Source: Henriciella sp. (GTDB lineage Bacteria > Pseudomonadota > Alphaproteobacteria > Caulobacterales > Hyphomonadaceae). Taken from it: DNA of 64,000 nt. The notes beneath the pieces are model-generated. The model did not search any database. It was not told where the DNA came from and saw only the letters and a program-made list of their open reading frames with translations. The DNA is taken from the NCBI GenBank assembly GCA_017642885.1, contig JAEPOM010000005.1, forward strand, positions 1-64,000, written 5' to 3'. A program made the translations under genes and the position numbers. Positions 26,945 through 36,324 of the stretch are shown here, piece by piece (position 1 is the stretch's first letter; each line of letters begins with the position of its first letter).

Positions 26945-27962
26945 GCGCTTTGCGGCTCATCAAAGTGGTTTTGCGCCGGCTCATTTCGGCCAGAACCAGT
27001 TCCTTGCGTTTGCGATTGGCGATGAACAGCTTTCCGGGCAAACCATGTCCTGAAATGGCGACTGGGCCCAGGCCCTCGTCGCTTTGGTCTTCGGGACCGA
27101 GCCGATGATACCCGACCTGCTTTAAATCTCGTCCGTTGGATCTTACCAGCGCGATAGCTTCAGAATGCCGATCTGGTGCGATCCATAAATGATCTTCGTC
27201 TAGCGGAAGACAAAAGTACGGGGCCATGCTGATCGGCGGTCGACTGGGCGCGGTTAGCGCAGTGAGCCCGGAAAGAACGGGTGGAAACTGAGACGCATCC
27301 AGACGCTGCAAAATGCCTCCTCCGCGCAGTGATACAATGATATCTTGAGGATCGAACCACGAAACGTTGATGGCCCAGGGGCGACCCGCAGTTGGCAAGG
27401 TCGCCAGTGTTTTCTTTCCTGATTGATCGATGATGGAAATCGAGTCGCTACCATAGTTCGCCACCAGCATATGCTTGCGCTGCCGGTCGAGGCTGACCCC
27501 ACGCGGCCGCTTCCCGACATCCAGCACGTTGACGATGCGGAGCGTTTCTTCGTCGATCACAACGAGAATACCGTCCTCGGAGTCGGGCTTTTGGCATGTC
27601 ACCATTATTCTTTGTTTCGTGGGGTTGTAGCTGCCATTCCAGGCAAGGCTTTGCGGCAGACCTGGAAGGTCGATCCGCTTCACCAAGCCCGTCTGACTGA
27701 TCACGTCCACGGTCGCTGATGCTCTGCAGGCGATATAGGCGGTGTCGCGGCCGCCACCCGTTATTTCGACCGGATCCTCTGCGACCGAGATCGTCGTCGC
27801 GGGTGCCGCTGTGCCGGCTTCAAACAGGAGCACAGAATGGCTCTCTGAAAGGACGCTCGCGATGGTTTGTTTCGGGGACGAGAAAGACAGGGTTTTTACA
27901 TCGACCGGAGTCGCCCCCAAAGGGAGACGTTGCAGGACTTCAATATGATATTCAGGGTCCAC
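26925..27962 (-). CDS. YncE-like beta-propeller protein, cytoplasmic by sequence
   Basis: A 345-residue protein composed of repeated four-stranded blades, recognisable from recurring segments such as GILVVIDEETLRIVNVLDVGKRPRGVSLDRQ and MLVANYGSDSISIIDQSGK. This is the YVTN/YncE type of seven-bladed propeller. There is no signal peptide from the GTG start at 27962 (AGAGGA lies 9-12 bases upstream), unlike many exported YncE proteins. Function is unknown; propellers of this type usually bind ligands or partner proteins. No operon partner is evident. The 3' end overlaps RidA by 20 bases. Confidence 0.75.
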   Translation of the reverse strand: MDPEYHIEVLQRLPLGATPVDVKTLSFSSPKQTIASVLSESHSVLLFEAGTAAPATTISVAEDPVEITGGGRDTAYIACRASATVDVISQTGLVKRIDLPGLPQSLAWNGSYNPTKQRIMVTCQKPDSEDGILVVIDEETLRIVNVLDVGKRPRGVSLDRQRKHMLVANYGSDSISIIDQSGKKTLATLPTAGRPWAINVSWFDPQDIIVSLRGGGILQRLDASQFPPVLSGLTALTAPSRPPISMAPYFCLPLDEDHLWIAPDRHSEAIALVRSNGRDLKQVGYHRLGPEDQSDEGLGPVAISGHGLPGKLFIANRKRKELVLAEMSRRKTTLMSRKALSRGRR

Positions 27963-28192
27963 AGCTTAATCCTCTGTGCCCCTCGGTCTCATGGAAAGCT
28001 CAATTGTCGCTCAGATCTAACAAAAGAAAGATCTCCGGAACTGTAACAGCCACAGCAGAAACGGCCCAGAATGCTGGGCGAAATGAACCGCATTGGCAGT
28101 CCATTGTCATTCTCTGAGGGTCTCAACCGACTTCAGGCACTTTGCTTTCGACCCAAGCGAGCGTACACACCTCGCTCGAAAGGGAGGCGTGG

Positions 28193-29500
28193 ATGCGTGA
28201 CGGCGGCCGGATAGCAGCAGCGATAGAAGTCCTCAGCGACGTCCTGGGACGGCATCAGCCCGTCAAAGTCGCTGCGCGAGATTGGGGAAAACGAGCGCGC
28301 TATGCAGGTTCGAAGGATCGCGCCTGGGTGTCGGGATTGGTCCTGGATTCGCTGCGTAAGCGCAATTCCATCGCGCATGCGATGGGCGACGACACGCCGC
28401 GCGGCCTGGTGCTGGGAGCGCTTAGTTTCGCCTGGAAATGGGATATCCGCCGCATCGATGACGCGATGGATGAACAGCATGCGCCCAGCAAACTCACGCT
28501 AGAAGAACGCGAGCGCCTCGTCATGGCGCCGGACGTTACGGCAGAGCCTCATATTGCCGGTGACTATCCGGAATGGTTGACCCCGCACATGCAGCGCGCG
28601 TTTGGCGAACTTGCAGGGATCGAAGGGCAGGCCATGGCTGTGCGGGCGGACGTCGACTTGCGCGTGAACACGTTGAAAGTAGATGCAGAAAAGGCCGGCG
28701 GTCCGTTGCGGAGCGCAAAGGCCGAGCCGTCACGATTGCTCAAGAATGCCTACCATATCCCAGCGCGAGACCCGTCGCAGCGAGAAGCGAGCCTCGACAA
28801 TATTCCTGCTTATTCAAAAGGTTGGGTCGAGGTGCAGGATGCCGGGTCGCAGATCGCTGCGGCCGCTGCCAATGTTAAACCGGGTGAGCAAGTTCTCGAC
28901 TATTGCGCCGGAGGTGGGGGCAAAACGCTTGCCCTCGCAGCAGCGATGGAAGGGAAGGGCCAGGTTTTTGCCTATGATATCGATGGACGCCGGCTGAGCG
29001 CGATCATTCCGCGGCTGAAGCGTTCGGGCGCCCATAATGTACAGCTGGTGCATCCGAGTGAACCCGAAGCGCTCGAGGCTCTTCTGGGGCAGATGGACTG
29101 CGTTTTCGTCGACGCGCCGTGTACCGGAACCGGGACCTGGCGTCGCCGGCCGGATACGAAATGGCGCGTGAAGCCGAAATCTCTCGAAACCCGGATCGAA
29201 CAGCAGAATGAAGTGCTCGAAAACGCCGCAAAATACGTAAAGCCAGGTGGCCGTTTCTTGTATGCGACGTGCTCGTTCCTGGTCGAGGAAGATGAAGACC
29301 GGGTCGATGCGTTTCTTTCAGCGCACCCGAGCTGGACGCGGGAAGACGCAGTGATGCATGCGGAGCAAAGCGGCTTGCTGACGGAAGACGGCATTGCGGT
29401 CATCAAGGCAGGTCAAGGGCCGTCCGGGAGCGTGCGCCTGACCCCTAGAACCGCAGGAACGGATGGGTTTTTCTTCGCGGTCCTGCGGCATCAGGGTTAA
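28193..29500 (+). CDS. RsmB/NOP2-type RNA cytosine-C5 methyltransferase
   Basis: A 435-residue SAM-dependent RNA methyltransferase; the ATG at 28193 has AGGGAGG ideally placed, so the earlier frame start at 28142 is rejected. An N-terminal NusB-like helical region precedes the Rossmann domain with LDYCAGGGGKTLALAA (SAM loop). The catalytic motif DAPCTGTGTWRRRPDTKW follows, then the second cysteine motif YATCSFLVEEDED. Both cysteines needed for m5C transfer and product release are present. The likely target is 16S rRNA but could be another RNA. In alphaproteobacteria the gene commonly lies near guaB/guaA, as here. Confidence 0.9.
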   Translation: MRDGGRIAAAIEVLSDVLGRHQPVKVAARDWGKRARYAGSKDRAWVSGLVLDSLRKRNSIAHAMGDDTPRGLVLGALSFAWKWDIRRIDDAMDEQHAPSKLTLEERERLVMAPDVTAEPHIAGDYPEWLTPHMQRAFGELAGIEGQAMAVRADVDLRVNTLKVDAEKAGGPLRSAKAEPSRLLKNAYHIPARDPSQREASLDNIPAYSKGWVEVQDAGSQIAAAAANVKPGEQVLDYCAGGGGKTLALAAAMEGKGQVFAYDIDGRRLSAIIPRLKRSGAHNVQLVHPSEPEALEALLGQMDCVFVDAPCTGTGTWRRRPDTKWRVKPKSLETRIEQQNEVLENAAKYVKPGGRFLYATCSFLVEEDEDRVDAFLSAHPSWTREDAVMHAEQSGLLTEDGIAVIKAGQGPSGSVRLTPRTAGTDGFFFAVLRHQG

Positions 29501-29582
29501 TGCGTTTGCCGTAAATTACACTTCCAAGTTTTCCTTACTTTCAACCGAACCTGACATAAGCGACCTCCTATGGAGGACGTTC

Positions 29583-30240
29583 ATGGCAGTGAAGACAGAG
29601 AATGGCGTGACAACACTCACGCCGACGGCTTGGAAGTGGTTCGCAGGGGCCGCCGCCTCATTCTTTCTTGTGCCGGGGTTCGGTTTCATCCTGGCAGTGT
29701 TTTTTTGCTCTGACCGGAGCGGGCGTCCTGCAGAGGTTGGCGCTGACGCACGAAGGGATCACGATCCGAAACTGGTGGTCCGCAAAATCGTATCGTTGGG
29801 ACGATATTGGCGACTTCAGAACGCGCAAAATCAAGTCGGGCGTCATTACCGCAGCAAACATGGTCTCGTTTACGCACGCAAACAAAGAAGGCACCGCGAT
29901 GGGGAAGGCTGCTAAGTTTTTGTCAGGCGGCACCCACTCAATTCCCGCGGTCGGAATGCCGGCAAAACGCCTCGCGCTCCTCATGCAAGCTTACAAGGCG
30001 GGACACGTGCCAGCAGATACGGCCGATCTAGCACTGGCGCCAGTACCGGTGATTCCGGCGAAAGCGGCTGCGCTGCAAACCGCTCTTCCGCGTGTGGCGC
30101 CAGCAACCACCAGCTCATCGCGGGCGAAGCCTCAGCCAAAGCCGAAGACTGCGCCTACAAGGAAGAAAGCGACCCCTCTGGTGCAGGAAGGTGGCGGCCT
30201 GTTCGGTCGTCGTCGATCGAGTTCGCCATTCGGATCCTGA
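29583..30240 (+). pseudogene. Membrane protein with a PH-like domain, reading frame broken at a T7 run
   Basis: The gene starts at the ATG at 29583 (MAVKTENGVTTLTPTAWKWF) and reads through a hydrophobic segment (FAGAAASFFLVPGFGFILAVFF) up to a run of seven T residues at 29700-29706. The remainder of the protein (ALTGAGVLQRLALTHEGITIRNWWSAKSYRWDDIGDF ...) is in the +1 frame and runs to the TGA at 30238-30240. Six T instead of seven would restore one continuous protein of about 218 residues: one or two membrane helices, a PH/GRAM-like beta domain and a Pro/Lys-rich tail ending GRRRSSSPFGS. This may be a true frameshift mutation, a sequencing error in the homopolymer, or slippage during expression. 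Confidence 0.7.
29700..29706 (+). other. T7 homopolymer at the frameshift point
   Basis: Seven consecutive T residues. Reading with one T removed joins VFF to ALTGAG in a single frame with no other change. It is also the kind of tract on which polymerase slippage or sequencing errors occur. Confidence 0.7.
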
Positions 30241-30283
30241 TAGACCCTGTTGAGCCCGAGACGGGACTCAGCTAAAGGGCCGC

Positions 30284-31846
30284 ATGGCTGAGAATAAACA
30301 CGAACGCGCCCTGATTATCGACTTTGGAAGCCAGGTGACGCAGCTCATTGCACGCCGGCTCAGAGAGAGCGGTGTCTATTGCGAAATTCACCCATTCAAC
30401 AAGGTCGATGACGGTTTCCTGGACAGTTACGATCCCCAGGCCATCATCCTCTCAGGCGGCCCTGCTAGCGTGACCTGGGAAGACAGTCCGCGGGTGCCAT
30501 TAGGCGTTTTCAATCGCAAGATCCCCGTGCTCGGCATTTGCTATGGACAGCAGGTGATGATGGAGCAGCTTGGCGGGCGCGTTGAAAGCGGTACCAGTCG
30601 CGAATTCGGGCGCGCTTTTATCGACAAAGTTCTGGATGATCCGATCCTCGAAGGCTTGTCCTTTGATGGCGACGGCGAACAAGTCTGGATGAGCCACGGT
30701 GACCATGTTGCCGAAATGGCGAATGGCTTCTTTGTCATCGCCAAATCGCCCGGTGCACCATATGCGGTGATCGCAGATCCTGAACGCCACTTCTACGGGA
30801 CGCAATTCCATCCGGAAGTCGTTCACACGCCGCACGGCGCGACGATGCTGCGTAACTTCACTCACAAGATCGCGGGCCTCAAGGGCGATTGGACCATGGC
30901 GGCCTATCGCGAAGAAGCGATTGAGAAAATCCGCAATCAAGTTGGCTCTGGGCGAGTCATTTGCGGCCTGTCGGGGGGCGTCGACAGCTCTGTTGCCGCG
31001 GTCCTTATCCACGAAGCGATCGGCAGCCAGCTGACTTGCGTTTATGTCGATCATGGCCTGATGCGAATGAATGAAAGCGAGCAGGTCGTCAGCCTGTTCC
31101 GTGAGCACTACAACATCCCGCTTGTGCATGTGGACGCGTCAGATCTGTTCCTGGGCGAGCTTGAAGGCGTCAGCGATCCCGAACGCAAGCGCAAGATTAT
31201 CGGGAAGCTCTTCATCGATGTGTTTGACGAAGAAGCCAAAAAGATTGGCGGCGCTGATTTCCTCGCACAGGGTACGCTCTATCCGGACGTTATTGAGAGC
31301 GTGAGCGCGATTGGTGGCCCGTCTGTAACCATCAAGAGCCACCACAATGTCGGCGGACTGCCCGAACGCATGAACATGCAACTTGTCGAACCTCTGCGTG
31401 ATTTGTTCAAGGATGAGGTTCGCGCGCTCGGCCGGGAACTTGGCTTACCGGATGCCTTTATCGGGCGTCACCCTTTTCCTGGACCGGGCCTGGCGATCCG
31501 CATTCCTGGGGAAATCACTCGAGACAAAGCTGATACACTCCGTAAAGCCGATGCGATCTATCTGGAGGAACTGCGCAATGCCGACCTCTATGACCAGATC
31601 TGGCAGGCCTTTGCGGTCTTGTTGCCGGTCAATACAGTCGGGGTCATGGGAGATGAGCGGACGTATGAGAACGTCCTTGCCTTACGTGCGGTAACCTCCA
31701 CAGACGGCATGACGGCGGACTATTTTCCATTCGAGCATGATTTCCTCGGACGCGTGGCGACGAGAATCATCAATGAAGTCAAAGGCGTGAATCGTGTAGT
31801 CTATGACGTCACATCCAAGCCACCCGGGACGATTGAGTGGGAATAG
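30284..31846 (+). CDS. guaA: GMP synthase (glutamine-hydrolysing)
   Basis: Converts XMP to GMP using glutamine, the last step of guanine nucleotide synthesis. The 520-residue product has the class I glutaminase domain first ([19 protein letters not shown], nucleophile Cys in [11 protein letters not shown], His/Glu in [12 protein letters not shown]). The ATP-pyrophosphatase domain follows with the PP-loop [14 protein letters not shown], and the dimerisation/XMP-binding C-terminus (KPPGTIEWE) ends it. AAAGGG precedes the ATG. No riboswitch-like leader fits in the 43 bases upstream. Confidence 0.98.
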   Translation: MAENKHERALIIDFGSQVTQLIARRLRESGVYCEIHPFNKVDDGFLDSYDPQAIILSGGPASVTWEDSPRVPLGVFNRKIPVLGICYGQQVMMEQLGGRVESGTSREFGRAFIDKVLDDPILEGLSFDGDGEQVWMSHGDHVAEMANGFFVIAKSPGAPYAVIADPERHFYGTQFHPEVVHTPHGATMLRNFTHKIAGLKGDWTMAAYREEAIEKIRNQVGSGRVICGLSGGVDSSVAAVLIHEAIGSQLTCVYVDHGLMRMNESEQVVSLFREHYNIPLVHVDASDLFLGELEGVSDPERKRKIIGKLFIDVFDEEAKKIGGADFLAQGTLYPDVIESVSAIGGPSVTIKSHHNVGGLPERMNMQLVEPLRDLFKDEVRALGRELGLPDAFIGRHPFPGPGLAIRIPGEITRDKADTLRKADAIYLEELRNADLYDQIWQAFAVLLPVNTVGVMGDERTYENVLALRAVTSTDGMTADYFPFEHDFLGRVATRIINEVKGVNRVVYDVTSKPPGTIEWE

Positions 31847-31996
31847 GGCCCGCTGATTTCGTTAATGAAATCAATCCTCAAAACTTAATGACGGAAATTT
31901 AAGCTGCCGCAAACTCCGTACGGGTCGCCGTCTTAGGAGGTTGTTAAGGCCCTGCGCCGATTTTCAGTACGGTTAATATATGGGCCGGCTTTGTTA

Positions 31997-33595
31997 ATGG
32001 GATTGGGCAATATGAGTAGAAAATCGGTGCGCTGGGGCGCAGACATCGGATATCAGTCTTCGATCAAGACTTTCAAAGCGAAAGAGTCTCTCACCAAGCA
32101 CGGATTGCGCGGCAAGCTGTCCGAAGGCGATCTGGGGTTTAGCCGCGGGCGAACACGCAAGATCGCTCAGGAAGATGCTGAGGACGCGGTACCGGCCTCT
32201 GAAGCGATCACCGAAGATCAGTGGAGCGAGCGCGAACAGGAAATTGCTGAACGCGCCGGTGGCGTGCGCCGCAGCCTGGAAACCTGGATGAGCAGCACAG
32301 CTGCAGGCGTCCGTAACTATATCCAGGATTGCACGCCTGCGGACATTCATCCCGACCACTTGCGTGAGGTTATCAAGGCCGAAGAAAATGAGTTCCGTCA
32401 CTATGAAGTCGACGATGCCGATTCCGCGCGCGATCACCATGATGAAACCGTTGTCGAGTTGCAGCACTTCAAGCAACAGCATAGCGACCGTATTGGAAAG
32501 CGGACGCCGGACATCAAGAAGAATGTCGAGCAGACACTCGCCATCCTATTGCTGATCATGATCATTGAAGGGTGCTTCAACGCACTCTTGTTTAAGGACG
32601 CGCAATCGTCTGGCCTGATGGGCGGGATGATGGTGGCGTTCGGGATCAGCGCCGTGAACGTATTGACGGGCGTACTCGCCGGGTTCTTTGGTCTCAGATA
32701 TCTCAATCACCCTGAGAAGGGTTTCAAGATTGCGGGCGGCGTGGTTGCAGGGATCCTGATCATGTTCGGGATCATGCTGAACTTCTTTATTGCCCATTTC
32801 CGTGATGCCGTCGAAGTCAGTCTGCACGCGGCTCAGGACGCAGGCTCGCTGGCCGGCTTCTCGATGTTTGATATTTCGCCCGGCACAGTCGTCGGGAGCA
32901 TGTTCCCAAACATTTTCGGACTGGATTCGCTCGTTGCGATTGGGCTGCTGCTGATCGGTCTGACGATCTTTGGCGTCGCCATTTATGAAGGCTATGACAA
33001 GATCTCAGATCGCTATCCGGGCTATGGCCGCGTCTGGCGTAAGGAACGCCTGGCTTATGAGAAGCGTCAGGCTGTTCGCAACGGCGTCCGCGACGACTTG
33101 TCGGACTATTTCACCCGTTGCCGGTTTTGGTTCGAAACGCAGCATACACGGCATACCGCGGCCAAGCGCGAGATCGAAAAATCTCTCAATATCCTGGAGG
33201 CTAATCGAGACAAGGCCGTTGGTATTGCAGCCAAGGCGGGTGATCAGGAGCGATCGCTCAAGATTGCCTATCGCCAGGCGCATCGCCGGGCACGCAACAA
33301 ATTCCGCGACAAGCTCGGCGAGCAGGCCGCCATTCCGGCCTATTTCGACGAAATCGTCACGCCCAATCTACCGGCCTTCGATCTGACCAAGGAGCGCGAG
33401 CAAGCCAATGCCGCGATCAAATCGATTGAGCAAAACCTTACGGCGCTAAATCTATCTCGTGAGTGGCTTGAAACGCATATTCAATCTGTCCAGAAGGGGC
33501 TGTCTTCCATTCAGAAGCAAGTGAACAAGGAAGTCGCGAAAGTCCGTGAATCCCGCATGGCCAGTCAACACCAGGACGACGCTCGGTCGGCCTGA
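31997..33595 (+). CDS. Uncharacterised four-helix membrane protein with coiled-coil tail
   Basis: I do not recognise the family. The product (532 residues from ATG 31997; ATG 32012 would give 527) has a hydrophilic N-terminal region of about 180 residues, rich in Glu/Asp/His with a DDADSARDHHDETV stretch. Four membrane helices follow (roughly TLAILLLIMIIEG, MVAFGISAVNVLTGVLAGFFG, VVAGILIMFGIMLNFFIAHF, LVAIGLLLIGLTIFGVAIY). Then comes a Lys/Arg/Glu-rich cytoplasmic part of about 190 residues with heptad-like helices, ending in a long coiled coil (SIEQNLTALNLSREWLETHIQSVQ). The next gene begins 14 bases later and is clearly cotranscribed. A 150-base leader precedes it. Confidence 0.75.
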   Translation: MGLGNMSRKSVRWGADIGYQSSIKTFKAKESLTKHGLRGKLSEGDLGFSRGRTRKIAQEDAEDAVPASEAITEDQWSEREQEIAERAGGVRRSLETWMSSTAAGVRNYIQDCTPADIHPDHLREVIKAEENEFRHYEVDDADSARDHHDETVVELQHFKQQHSDRIGKRTPDIKKNVEQTLAILLLIMIIEGCFNALLFKDAQSSGLMGGMMVAFGISAVNVLTGVLAGFFGLRYLNHPEKGFKIAGGVVAGILIMFGIMLNFFIAHFRDAVEVSLHAAQDAGSLAGFSMFDISPGTVVGSMFPNIFGLDSLVAIGLLLIGLTIFGVAIYEGYDKISDRYPGYGRVWRKERLAYEKRQAVRNGVRDDLSDYFTRCRFWFETQHTRHTAAKREIEKSLNILEANRDKAVGIAAKAGDQERSLKIAYRQAHRRARNKFRDKLGEQAAIPAYFDEIVTPNLPAFDLTKEREQANAAIKSIEQNLTALNLSREWLETHIQSVQKGLSSIQKQVNKEVAKVRESRMASQHQDDARSA

Positions 33596-33609
33596 AAGCA
33601 GAGAGATGA

Positions 33610-34386
33610 ATGATGGCTCGTCCTAGAGAAAGAGGTCCCTGGTTCTGGCGCGGCGCAATTGGCGTCATGATGTTCTCGGTGATCGGTTTGTTTTCGGTTG
33701 CGGCGTTCAACTCTGCGCCCGCTCTGGATGAGGAGAGTGCGTGTCGCATGGACCGCAAGGATCCTGCCCACACGATCATTCTCATCGATCAGTCTGACCC
33801 GTTCAGCGAGAATGATCTGGCGTGGGTCGATGAGCTGATAGACAATGAGGCACGCACGCTTCCGCGGTTTGGTCGTCTGAGCGTCATTCTTCCGAACAGC
33901 GCGACGCCGTTTGACCCAACGACGCTATATACTCAGTGCTCTCCGGGTAGTGTAGAGGATGCAAACCCGATCCTTCAGAACCCGCGCATGATTGAAGATA
34001 CATGGCGCGAGCAATTCTATCTTCCATTGACCAATACCGTTGGCGAGACGCTGAACACCACGAGCCAGCCAAGTTCACCGCTTTTCGAAGCGCTCTATGC
34101 CGTGGGCGATCGTGCCGACTTTCAAAGCAATCGCCAAAACCGGCGCTTGGTGATCGTATCGGATCTAATGCAGCATTCGGATGGCTTCTCGTTCTATCGG
34201 GCCGGGGCAGACCTTGCCGCGTATTCAGACGCATCTCTCTCGCAGCAGGTTCCGCAAATGGATGGCGTCAACGTGGTCGCACGGATTGTTCCGCGTCAGC
34301 AGTACGATCTACCGATCGGAGAGGTGAAAGCCTTCTGGCGCGCCTATTTCGACAAAACCGGAGCGAGCTTTGGCTCGACCAATTAA
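33610..34386 (+). CDS. Uncharacterised membrane-anchored protein with vWA-like fold
   Basis: A 258-residue protein with one N-terminal membrane helix (about residues 14-34, WRGAIGVMMFSVIGLFSVAAF) and a periplasmic alpha/beta domain. The pattern of the domain resembles a von Willebrand factor A fold: first strand and metal-loop-like HTIILIDQSDPFS, a central SPLFEALYAVGDRA helix, and LVIVSDLMQHS as the following strand. The DxSxS motif is incomplete (DQSDP), so metal binding is uncertain. It is paired with the membrane/coiled-coil gene before it. Its TAA stop interleaves with the stop of the convergent Cys-rich protein gene (34383-34386). Confidence 0.7.
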   Translation: MMARPRERGPWFWRGAIGVMMFSVIGLFSVAAFNSAPALDEESACRMDRKDPAHTIILIDQSDPFSENDLAWVDELIDNEARTLPRFGRLSVILPNSATPFDPTTLYTQCSPGSVEDANPILQNPRMIEDTWREQFYLPLTNTVGETLNTTSQPSSPLFEALYAVGDRADFQSNRQNRRLVIVSDLMQHSDGFSFYRAGADLAAYSDASLSQQVPQMDGVNVVARIVPRQQYDLPIGEVKAFWRAYFDKTGASFGSTN

Positions 34387-35132
34387 AGCCGCGTGATCGC
34401 ACTCACCGGGGCGTCCAGCAACAAAATGTCGCCAAGCCGCTGCACTTTTCCGGTGATGGAGACTGGGTCAGCCACGTAGGGCAGGAGGTCCTTATTGTGA
34501 CCATACCCGCCAGAGGTCATAATCATCAACGCGGTCTGGTCTTTCCTGTCGCGAACAAAAAAGGCAGGTGGAATGCCGCCCCGAATGCAAAGGCTGGCGC
34601 AGGATTTGTGCGTCTTCCCTTGGGCTGGGCGCATCGCGCCGAACCAGCATTTTGTATCCAGAATCTCGCCATTCAGAGTGACGTCCATCAGCACTTCCGG
34701 TTCCGGAAACGCTAAACCCGTGACGTTGCCGGTGGGATCCTCGCGGATCCAATCCATGCCGTCGATAACCGCAATCATGGCATGCGGTCCTCTTTGAATG
34801 AGAGAGCCTTTGACCACGACAGGTTTCCCTGCCAAGGCCCCAATCTTGGCGCTGACACCGCATTTTCCCTGGCAGCCCAGCAAGGCCGTCCGTTCCGTTC
34901 CGTCTAGGTCGAGCGTGCGCAGCATCCCATAAGGTTCAGACGTGGCGATACCGCGCCATTCACGAACGTCGCCCATGTTCCAGGTGCCGGGACCAACAGG
35001 GCGCTGGCGTGCGGCTACGCCGATGCCGACGGCCGTTGTCCCGGTGATGACGCTAAGGCCCGCCGCCATCATGAATCGACGGTCTATTTGCGGTGTCTTG
35101 GCCCATCCAATGAAGAAGTCATCGTCGCTCAT
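34383..35132 (-). CDS. Membrane-anchored Cys-rich protein of the Rieske cluster
   Basis: A 249-residue protein of unknown family. A single N-terminal membrane helix (about residues 21-41) anchors a soluble domain. The domain has conserved-looking cysteine motifs LLGCQGKCGVS (Cys 87, 91), DTKCWFGAMRPAQGKTHKSC (Cys 162, 178) and ASLCIRGGIPP (Cys 182). These could bind an iron-sulfur cluster, copper or a disulfide; the sequence does not decide. A DRRFMMAAG start resembles but does not match a twin-arginine motif. It is the last gene of a five-gene minus-strand operon, overlapping the Rieske-cytochrome b gene by ATGA, which suggests an electron-transfer or assembly role beside that protein (inference). 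Confidence 0.7.
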   Translation of the reverse strand: MSDDDFFIGWAKTPQIDRRFMMAAGLSVITGTTAVGIGVAARQRPVGPGTWNMGDVREWRGIATSEPYGMLRTLDLDGTERTALLGCQGKCGVSAKIGALAGKPVVVKGSLIQRGPHAMIAVIDGMDWIREDPTGNVTGLAFPEPEVLMDVTLNGEILDTKCWFGAMRPAQGKTHKSCASLCIRGGIPPAFFVRDRKDQTALMIMTSGGYGHNKDLLPYVADPVSITGKVQRLGDILLLDAPVSAITRL

Positions 35133-36175
35133 GATGAGGCTCCTATGTCGCTCGGTGCCTGGGGTGTGCCCGGGGCATTCGGTTTTGGATTGACGTACAC
35201 AACCCCGTCCAGAATTCGGGTCGCATAGGTTGCGATCTTCTCAGTGAATGGAGGCGGAGACTGCCCGTCCTCCATTCGATATTGGAAGCCATGCCAAGGG
35301 CAGGTGATGCAGCCGTCGACGACTTTGCCCTCGCCAAGCGGCCCTCCCTGATGGCGGCAAATATTCGATACCGCGGCAATCCGATCGCCATCCCGGAACA
35401 CTGCAATGGCGTCGCCATCTACCGGTCGGATAATTTTGGCGCGCGAATCTTCAATCTCATCAACCTCGGCAACTCGCAGCCAGCCTTCATGTCCGATGCG
35501 ATCTGACAGGCGCAAGCTCGCAATGCTCGAAATCAGATGCAACGCGACAACCGTCGCGGCCCCGGCGCCCAGGATCAGGAAAAAGATGGGCCGCTTCTCA
35601 AACTGCAGGATACCGAGCGCGATATGTGCGACAAGCAAACCATAGGCAATATAGACGCCCATATGCAGCGCCTTCCAGACGCCCGGTCCCAGATTGGCAT
35701 TCCAGAAATCGTGGCTCGTCGCTGCCATCAGGAACATGATGATCAGCGCGATAAAGCCGAGGACTTCGAACGGGAACCCGGAAATGCTGTCATATTGAGG
35801 GTTCGAAATGAACAGCGAGACGAGTGCGTTGGTATCAGAAAACCCATGATACCAGAGCAGCACCAGTCCGCCATGTACAAGCGCGACCAGGAACGTCGCG
35901 ACGCCAATATGCCGCCGATTGTATAGGAATGGTCTGAACCGGTGGGTAAAGCGCGCTACAGGGCCAATGCACAGAATGAAGCTGAGCATCAAAAAAGCGA
36001 GGGTGCCGGTCGCTCGGATCATCGCCTGGATGGGCGTCAGGCTATTTCCCGGCGGTTGCGTTGCGTAAGTCAGCGCCACAAAGGACGTCAGATAAAGCGC
36101 AATACCGCTAACCATCCAGACGACAAACCGCTTTTTGAAGGGGTTCCACTGAACCATCTTGTAATCGTGGGACAT
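35129..36175 (-). CDS. Ferric-reductase-like cytochrome b fused to a Rieske [2Fe-2S] domain
   Basis: A 348-residue fusion. The first 230 residues form a six-helix ferric-reductase/YedZ-type membrane domain with paired heme-ligand histidines (RRHIGVATFLVALVHGGL and LHMGVYIAYGLLVAHIAL). The C-terminal part is a Rieske-type ferredoxin domain with the complete cluster motif: Cys273-Arg-His275 in CRHQGGPLGEG and Cys292-x2-His295 in CPWHGFQY. The predicted path is electrons between a cytoplasmic or periplasmic donor, the Rieske cluster and two membrane hemes. It overlaps the 249-residue Cys-rich gene downstream by ATGA and the small membrane gene upstream by one base, so the set is translationally linked. 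Confidence 0.88.
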   Translation of the reverse strand: MSHDYKMVQWNPFKKRFVVWMVSGIALYLTSFVALTYATQPPGNSLTPIQAMIRATGTLAFLMLSFILCIGPVARFTHRFRPFLYNRRHIGVATFLVALVHGGLVLLWYHGFSDTNALVSLFISNPQYDSISGFPFEVLGFIALIIMFLMAATSHDFWNANLGPGVWKALHMGVYIAYGLLVAHIALGILQFEKRPIFFLILGAGAATVVALHLISSIASLRLSDRIGHEGWLRVAEVDEIEDSRAKIIRPVDGDAIAVFRDGDRIAAVSNICRHQGGPLGEGKVVDGCITCPWHGFQYRMEDGQSPPPFTEKIATYATRILDGVVYVNPKPNAPGTPQAPSDIGASS

Positions 36176-36324
36176 CAGTTCGCCTCCTCGACCAGTCCAT
36201 CGGGGATGGCTTCATTACCTGGTGTTTCAGGCAAGTCGGCAAAGGCCAACGCAAGAAGCCACATGATCAAAGGTCCAATGATCATCCACATGCCGAAATG
36301 AACGCGTCTATGTGCCCGTTTCAT
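36175..36324 (-). CDS. Small single-pass membrane protein (49 aa) of the Rieske operon
   Basis: A 49-residue protein from the ATG at 36324, which overlaps the preceding gene's stop in ATGA. A longer frame to 36375 would begin inside that gene. It has a basic start (KRAHRRVHFGMWM), one membrane helix (about residues 12-30) and an acidic tail (ending GLVEEAN). The stop shares one base with the start of the Rieske-cytochrome b gene. Its size and tight coupling suggest an accessory subunit of that membrane protein; this is inferred from position only. Confidence 0.65.
   Translation of the reverse strand: MKRAHRRVHFGMWMIIGPLIMWLLALAFADLPETPGNEAIPDGLVEEAN

Noticed and set aside
31854-31873. Hairpin TGATTTC-GTTAAT-GAAATCA after guaA as a terminator
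   Set aside because: The stem is short and AT-rich and no T-run follows.
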